A stretch of 64,000 bases of DNA from Bactrocera neohumeralis (taxonomy: Eukaryota; Arthropoda; Insecta; Diptera; Tephritidae), in the NCBI RefSeq assembly GCF_024586455.1, contig NC_065923.1, positions 52,173,237-52,237,236 on the forward strand, in the 5' to 3' direction. The stretch's first letter is position 1. Each line of letters starts with the position of its first letter. A program made the translations under genes and the position numbers. The notes below the pieces were generated by a model. The model had not been told where the DNA came from, searched no databases, and was given only the letters and a program-made list of their open reading frames with translations. Shown here one piece after another: positions 58,343-64,000 of this stretch.

Positions 58343-59064
58343 TACACGTTGACCGTGGAGAGTTGATCCGGCACTGTTCGCAGGAACTCGCACTGACGTA
58401 CGGCACGACTTGGCGCATTTTACGTCGAGATCTTAAATTGAAAGTGTACAAAATACAGCTCGAACTGAAGTTGCTCGATCTTTCCATGCGACATCGCTTT
58501 GTTCTATGGGCTGTTGAAAAGTTTCAAGAAGATCCGACGTTTTCGAGCAAAATTTTGATCAGCGATGAGGCTCAAAGGGTATGCAAACAAGCAAAATTGG
58601 CGCATTTGGGACGAAAAGCAATCTGTAGAGATTCAAGAGTTGTCATTTCATCCAGAAAAATTAATGGTTTTGTGTGGTTTGTGGGTCAGTGGAATCTGCT
58701 CTCATATTTCTTCAAAATGATGCCGGTCAGAATTTCGATTGGCCCCTAAGATCATATAATATCACACCGTTAGACTTTTTCTTATGGGGATATGTCAAGT
58801 CTAAAGTCTATGCGGTCCCGCTTTGACTCAAACATCACGAAGTCATTCGCCAGTTACCAGACGAAATGCTCGAACGAGTCATCGAAAATTGGACTCAACG
58901 AATGGACCATCTGAGACGTTGCCGCGGGCAACATTTGAAAGAGATAATCTTCAAAAAATACATAAATGCCAAAGAATGATCTTACGAATGATAATAAAGA
59001 TTCTCCATTAAATTTGAAGTTTTTTCTTTAAAAAAGTAGTTAACCTTGAAATGGATCACTTTTT

Positions 59065-60006
59065 ATATCTTAAACACTCAACACGTTTTCTCCTTCCATA
59101 TTTTCTTTGCGTAAAGTTTTCGAATCTTTACGTGAGATGTAAAATAAGGAAAAATTTATAAAATGGTACTTTTATTTTCCGGCATAATTTACGAGATGCT
59201 AATATTAACCACAACGAAAATAGAATGATTTCTCCAGTAAAAAAATGTACTTTATTTGTTCTAAAAGTTGATAGTAATTACAGATCCACCCTCGCAAAAG
59301 TAAATTCAGTCAACAACCCTACAAATAAGTTTGGAATAATGCGAATATCATATATGTAAATAATCATGTGTCCCCGACTCTTGTTAACTGTAACATTGCT
59401 CCTCTAATGCTCCTTTCAATTTATTTATTTCCTACACTACTCCGTGTCGCCAATGCGTGTGAAGGAAGAATACACCACTTCAAATGTCAATTCGCGTTCA
59501 GCCGCCAAAACGGGGAGAAAGAAACGGAGAAGCGAATATGTGAAATCACTAATACATCGACATTTATCGCGTCGATTCATGTGGTCTCGTTGACTTTGCT
59601 TTGTGGTTGTGGTTGCTGCTGGTGCACGAGAAGTTGGCAGCTGGTTATGGTGACTGGTGGCTTGGTTGCACTATGACACGTGTTGTTGGCAAACATTCAA
59701 CCACAACTCTTGGCGCTTTTACTGCCGCCTCTCCAGCTCCTTTTGCCTTGCTTTTGATGTGTGTTTGGTGTTATTTTTCCGACGCAGCTTTTTTGCGGTC
59801 GGCGTATGCACGCTTTTGTGACTTTTCTCAACCAGTCAGCAAATTGCCAGCTCTTATTTCCTTTAATCTTCTTTGACTACAACAAAGTCAAGTGCAGAAG
59901 TATACTCCAGTCTCCAGTTCACCGACACTGGGGTTGCCATTTTTCAGTTTTCAGTGGCATGTAGAGTCAGCCCATTTGTATACCCTGAACAAGTGAAGTT
60001 TGCCAC
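59065..60006. other. Spacer, no gene recognised
   Basis: About 940 bp. Overlapping frames at 59368-60070 have no recognisable domain. Confidence 0.45.
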
Positions 60007-60142
60007 TGCGTTTGTAACACCCAGAAGAAAAAGTTGGAAACCGTATGAAGTATATACATTATACATATAAATGATCAGCATGACGAGCTTAGTCGGTTTA
60101 GCCATGTCTGCCTGCCTGTCCATTTGTACCGTATATACGAGA
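60007..60142 (+). repeat. Fragment of a second dispersed non-coding repeat
   Basis: 'acacccagaagaaaaagttg', 'gatcagcatgacgagcttag' and a ctgcctgcctgtccatttgt block. It resembles the GTCTGTCTGTCC repeats in layout but is a distinct family common in higher flies, as I recall it. It is cut by the RTE fragment at about 60143. Confidence 0.5.
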
Positions 60143-61597
60143 TTGGGGGTCTCCTTTTTTGTGGATTACGCAGAGCACACTTAAATTCCAATCGTCGTTC
60201 ATGCTTTCGTCCGATCATATTCTACAAAGAAGCTGACGCATTCTACTTATCAGTTCTTACACCCCGTATTTGAATAGCTCCGTCGGCAGTCCATCGGCCT
60301 CTGCCGCTGTTTTATTCCTCAGACGGGTAATTGCTATTCGAACTTCTTCATGGTCGGCCAATGGAACGTTTGCTCCATCGTAATTGATTAAGGAATCGGG
60401 TTCAGCATCTCCTGATGTTACGCTTTCACTGTCATTCAGCACGATAGAGAAGTGTTCCCTCCATAATTTCTGGGGGTTCTACAGGAGTATGATCCGGTCT
60501 TGAAACCTTCTGTTAGTCATCACATCTTGTCATAGAATTTTCGAGCACTACCCCTGTCGGCCAGCTTGTCAGGCTCTTCGTACTCACTTCTCTCTTTTTG
60601 TGTTTGCAAATGCGTCTAGCTTACCTCTTCAACTTCGGTTGCTGCTGTTTGTAAGGACCTTGAAATGCCGTCTCACAGTTCCCTTATACCGAGTTGTTGA
60701 CAGTGCTCTCAGAGAGCAGGAGAGAGCTAGAAAATCGTTTGGCTGTCAGTTGTGATTGCAGCTTCTCGACGTCCAACCTTCCTTGTGTTTGTTGATTCCA
60801 TCCGGAGACAGCCAGGTGGCTTGAAGAGTTTTCGTATGCTGGATTTTAGGTCTACAGGATGTTTCATCATTGAAGCAGAATTTACCAACCGTTTTGCCAA
60901 AGATACTTTCTTTGACATCGTGGCGGGGAAAGCATCTTTGGCCACATCATTATTTTCTTCCGTCAGGACGTGGGCGAAAATCAGCGATATGTTGAAGAAC
61001 TTCGCTTTGATGTGGATTGTGGCTATACGTTCATCCACCGGTATGAATGCCAAGATTCGGCGACGGAGTCTCTCTTCCACCACGAGTCCTACCACGAATT
61101 TGTGTTCCTTTATATAGCTACTGTTGTAAATGCCACAAGGACCTATTATCTCAGTGCTTGTCCCGTCCATCGCACTTCGTGGACAGCGGTGAGATCAGCC
61201 TTTACTCTAACGAGGCCATCAACCAGCTAGGCAGTGGCAGCTTCCCAATTAAGGGACCGAACATTTCAGGTGCATGCCATTAAATTGTAATCCTTAACAC
61301 GTTTGCCTTGGTCGTGGGGTCTCTCATCGGAGGCTGTCTCGTCATTTTCGTTAAGGGCGTTTTTTACTTGGTGGGTCCCAAATCCAGGGAACAACCCTGG
61401 GGATGGATCTTTCGTCTTCCTACGTTAACTCGAATGTCAAAAGGATGTTTTCTGGCTATCCGGAGGATACTTAGTCTAAGACCGGGAGTCGTGAGCTACT
61501 TGCGTCATATGTAAAAGAATCGTTTCTGTTCACTCTAAGTGAATGGCGCTCAGAGAATTTTCCTCTCTTGCGTGAACTTCTACACATGGCTCCATCC
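60143..61597 (-). pseudogene. RTE-clade retrotransposon, 5' half, deleted
   Basis: The minus strand starts with the family 5' end (ggatggagccatgtgtagaa at about 61596). The endonuclease N-terminal region lies near 61250-61130 and contains the GPCGIYNSSYIKEHKFVVGL segment (61143-61084) and ISLIFAHVLTEENNDVAKDA. A deletion follows that removes the GDFN motif. After a further jump, EVRIAITRLRNKTAAEADGL (60342-60283) and PTELFKYGV come from the start of the reverse transcriptase. It ends near 60143 around the HKKGD-like segment. More diverged than the copies at 42 and 54 kb. Confidence 0.8.
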
Positions 61598-62471
61598 TTT
61601 ATTAATACCAGTTTTCTCTTTCCCTCACTTCCGTTCGATCTATGTCTATTTTGGAGAGACGTTTCACTATCGAAACATTCTGATATTCTTTCAGATATCA
61701 TATAAATAAGTATTTAATAGTGGCAACCTTGGAGTAAGTACGAAGCATTATGAACACTAACCAGTTGAGTGTGAACTACATATTAAGCGAGGAAGAGGCA
61801 AACAGAATGTGTAAATATTGTGACTGAACCAAATATTTAAAAAATAAGTATGTATGGTAAATAGAATTGCGTACTTATAGGCAGGAGGTAAGAGGTTGTA
61901 ATATATGAGCACATTTTAGTGAAAAATATTTACATATGAATGCTACTTGGATATATGTGGATGTGTACGCATGTGCAATCATCTGCTTTTTGTAAGCGCA
62001 TTAAACGCACTCCTCCTCCTTCTTTTCTGCCAAGTCCGCTTGCCACATCAATCTTTATTTTTGCAGCATTCAACAAGAAACAAACACACATACATATGTA
62101 TGCTCACAAATGCTTCCTTGTATCTCTTCGCTTTCAATTTGCTTACAATCAAGCGATTGCAATGCGTGAAATCAAAGAAATTTTTCCAAAAATAAAAAAT
62201 AAATCAATTGCAGGCGCAACACATGGCAAGGACCGACAAAAATCTGTGTCTGGGTGTGTGTTCAATGAAATTGATTTGCAGTGTGTGCCAACAGAAGTAA
62301 ATAAATAAAATCAAAGTCAAAACTCTCTGTGAGATCGAAACTTAAACCAACAGCAGATGTGTGTTAAATAAAATTTATACGATTGCATATTGATTTTGGA
62401 AATGGGCACAATACCGCTTTTGTTGCCATTGTATTGGTTCTTTATTGTTGACACTAGCAGAAGTGAAGATG
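61598..62471. other. Spacer, no gene recognised
   Basis: About 870 bp of AT-rich DNA with catatgtatgct-type simple sequence near 62090. No recognisable protein. Confidence 0.45.
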
Positions 62472-62851
62472 TACAGTCGCTCTACAATGTGTGCCTTGGG
62501 TTCGGCTAAAGGAAAAATGGAAAAATTGAGTACTGCTTCACACGAAGTTGATTTGGAAATAGTAGAGCTCTGCATTTGTAGGTTGAATTTTCACTCCACA
62601 AGTAAAAATAAGGCATTAAGAGACATCTCAGATAAAAATCTTGACAGCAAGTACGATGGCATACGATCGCTCTACAATGTGTGCCTTGGGTTCGGCTAAA
62701 GGAAAAATGGAAAAATTGAGTACTGCTTCACACGAAGTTGATTTGGAAATAGTAGAGCTCTGCATTTGTAGGTTGAATTTTCACTCCACAAGTAAAAATA
62801 AGGCATTAAGAGACATCTCAGATAAAAATCTTGGCAGCAAGTACGATGGCG
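62472..62851 (+). repeat. 190-bp tandem duplication, two copies almost identical
   Basis: Copy 1 (62472-62661) and copy 2 (62662-62851) start around tcgctctacaatgtgtgcct and end 'gcaagtacgatggc'. I see a single substitution in the core (gacagc versus ggcagc) plus differences at the junction, so the duplication is young. Each copy is open in one frame from an ATG (MCALGSAKGKMEKLSTASHE) for about 58 codons. Confidence 0.88.
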
Positions 62852-62940
62852 CATTGCGCGAACTTATGCGTTATGAAACGAACAGCTGGGAGGACTCAAA
62901 AACATTTCCAAACCTGTGGCTATGTTCGGAATATAACTGA
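62641..62940 (+). other. Open frame of unknown nature over the duplicated unit
   Basis: A 99-codon frame covering copy 2 of the 190-bp duplication and continuing YDGALRELMRYETNSWEDSK to a stop at 62938-62940. No domain, signal peptide or membrane segment is recognised. Because 190 is not a multiple of three, the frame does not run through both copies. It could be an exon fragment, a decayed gene or chance. Confidence 0.3.
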
Positions 62941-63103
62941 AATACAAAACATATTTTTATAGTTTCAGAGGGTATAGATCGGATTTGATGTTTTGAAAAA
63001 CATCTTTGTGTAGAGTCAATTTCGATTATGCCAAAAATGGAACACATTAGCTTTGGACGATGTTTACGGCTCAGCTCATGTCACAATTAAACAATCACTT
63101 GTA

Positions 63104-63907
63104 CGAGGGCTGCTATATATATTCTGGCCTAGGGCAACACTAAGTGTTGCCAGGTGCAATCAGACATTTCCATTGGAAAGTTTGACATTTTTTAGCATAA
63201 CATCACTCAGAACGTTTTGTCATTTAATCGTGAATTGTTTTATTTACAGGGAATTAAAAAATTCATCTCGGCCAAAAAATGGAATTAACTCGTGAACATT
63301 TTCGTGCGATCATTTTTCACAACTTTCGACGTGGATTATCAGGACAAGAGTGCATCGATGAACTAAAATCTTTGTATGGCTATGAAGCACCATCCTATAG
63401 CACTGTGAAAAACTGGTACAACGAATTCAATCGTGGCCGACGCTCGCTCAAAGACGAATTCCGTGAAGGTCGTCCAAAAACAGCCGTTGTGCCAGAAAAT
63501 ATTGATGCCGTACGTGAACTGATAATGGAAGACCATCATGTAACATACCTTCAGATAGAGGCATGCCTATGCATTTCTCCCACCAGCATACATTCGATAT
63601 TGCATGAACACCTGGCCGTAAAAAAGGTTTGTTCCGCACAATTTGACAATCGCTCAAAAAAAGGCTCGTGTGGATTGGTGTAAAGAAATGCTGAAAAAAT
63701 ACGATCGCGGTGCTTCAAAAGACGTTTATAAGAACGTCACAGGTGACGAATCATGGATCTATGCGTATGAGCCCGAAACAAAACAGCAGTCGACAAAAAA
63801 AAAAAATAAAAAAAAAAAAAAAATAAATAAATAAATAAAAAAACCATTTTCGTTGATAAATATGCATATTTACATTATTAGGCCAGAAATATATACAACA
63901 ACCCACG
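63104..63907 (+). mobile_element. Mariner-like transposon, internal deletion filled by A/TAAA-rich DNA
   Basis: Inverted ends cgagggctgctatatatatt (63104-63123, to ctggccta at 63131) and the complement ending acccacg at 63907, about 28 bp with several differences. TA lies on both sides (63102-63103, 63908-63909). The transposase starts MELTREHFRAIIFHNFRRGL (63279) with HTH_48-type DNA-binding domain, and YSTVKNWYNEFNRGRRSLKD and GRPKTAVVPENIDAVREL follow. After a frameshift near 63630 come IAQKKARVDWCKEMLKKYDR and VTGDESWIYAYEPETKQQST (63747-63800, first catalytic Asp). It then collapses into an A-rich and TAAA-repeat stretch (63796-63842). The second and third catalytic residues are gone. 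Non-autonomous. Confidence 0.9.
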
Positions 63908-64000
63908 TAAATATTTAAAATAGGGTCGCCTTAATGACATAAAACTTTCAAAGCGCTTTTACAGCGATTAAGCTCCTTTTACTCTACGAATGACCATGAA

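Larger units (their letters stand above)
51982..59064 (+). mobile_element. IS630/Tc1-like DNA transposon copy 4, host of the nested insertion
   Basis: The left part, tagtagccgtagctgagag (51982 on), and the right part from cgttgaccgtggagagttga (58347 on) are contiguous in other copies (compare 1635-1650), so the 6.3-kb element between them was inserted into this one. The right part reads ELALTYGTTWRILRRDLKLK (58384-58443), FVLWAVEKFQEDPTFSSKIL (58498-58557) and SDEAQ (first catalytic Asp). After an internal deletion come ITPLDFFLWGYVKSKVYA (58764 on) and LERVIENWTQRMDHLRR, then LKEIIFKKY, to a 3' end 'gaaatggatcact' at 59048-59060. The middle Asp region is deleted. The sequence left of 51982 does not match the family, so the 5' end is lost. 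Confidence 0.85.

Noticed and set aside
62472..62851. Tandem repeat as a CRISPR array or satellite
   Set aside because: Only two directly adjacent 190-bp units without spacers, in a eukaryotic context.

Overview
This window is eukaryotic and looks like intergenic, transposon-dense dipteran DNA, most likely from a tephritid fruit fly (Bactrocera/Zeugodacus/Ceratitis type). That placement rests on three things: the AT-rich spacer with many catacatatgta-type runs; the families recognised (DD34D mariners, an IS630/Tc1-like family, jockey, LOA/I-like and RTE non-LTR elements, piggyBac, hAT, a Helitron trace); and one intact host gene, a HAD-type phosphatase resembling the fly GS1-like/pseudouridine-5'-phosphatase family. 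Family names come from reading translations, not from a search. No bacterial operon, CRISPR array, rRNA or tRNA was recognised.

Layout. 0-5 kb: an IS630-like transposon split by a non-coding dispersed repeat, flanked by relatives of that repeat. 5-8.7 kb: spacer. 8.7-15.7 kb: two mariner relics, two reverse-strand RNase H-type non-LTR relics and two convergent jockey relics. 18-25.7 kb: a small terminal-inverted-repeat element, an RTE fragment, a piggyBac C-terminal half, three IS630-like pieces (one a foldback) and an RTE tail. 27.6-28.9 kb: an RTE 3' half. 31.5-33.1 kb: a non-LTR tail, a Helitron-type helicase fragment and the only intact host gene (32397-33107, minus strand). 33.6-43.3 kb: another dispersed repeat, a mariner, a piggyBac relic with an RTE tail inside, two head-to-tail hAT relics, and an RTE endonuclease half fused to the hAT. 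45.5-51.4 kb: a deleted RTE and a nearly full-length decayed LOA-like element. 52-59 kb: a three-level nest, IS630-like element > DNA transposon with ~338-bp terminal inverted repeats > 3.1-kb RTE. 60-64 kb: an RTE fragment, a 190-bp tandem duplication of unknown content and a deleted mariner with both ends preserved.

The genes do not work together as a pathway; the window is a stratigraphic record of transposition. The most notable object is the 52.0-58.3 kb DNA transposon: 338/339-bp inverted repeats beginning CACTAGGG, a TA target duplication, and a transposase-like protein I cannot place with confidence in a named superfamily. The second is a patchwork of short indels and ectopic inserts at 40.2-42.1 kb that crosses an element boundary. 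Every mobile-element protein seen here carries disabling changes.
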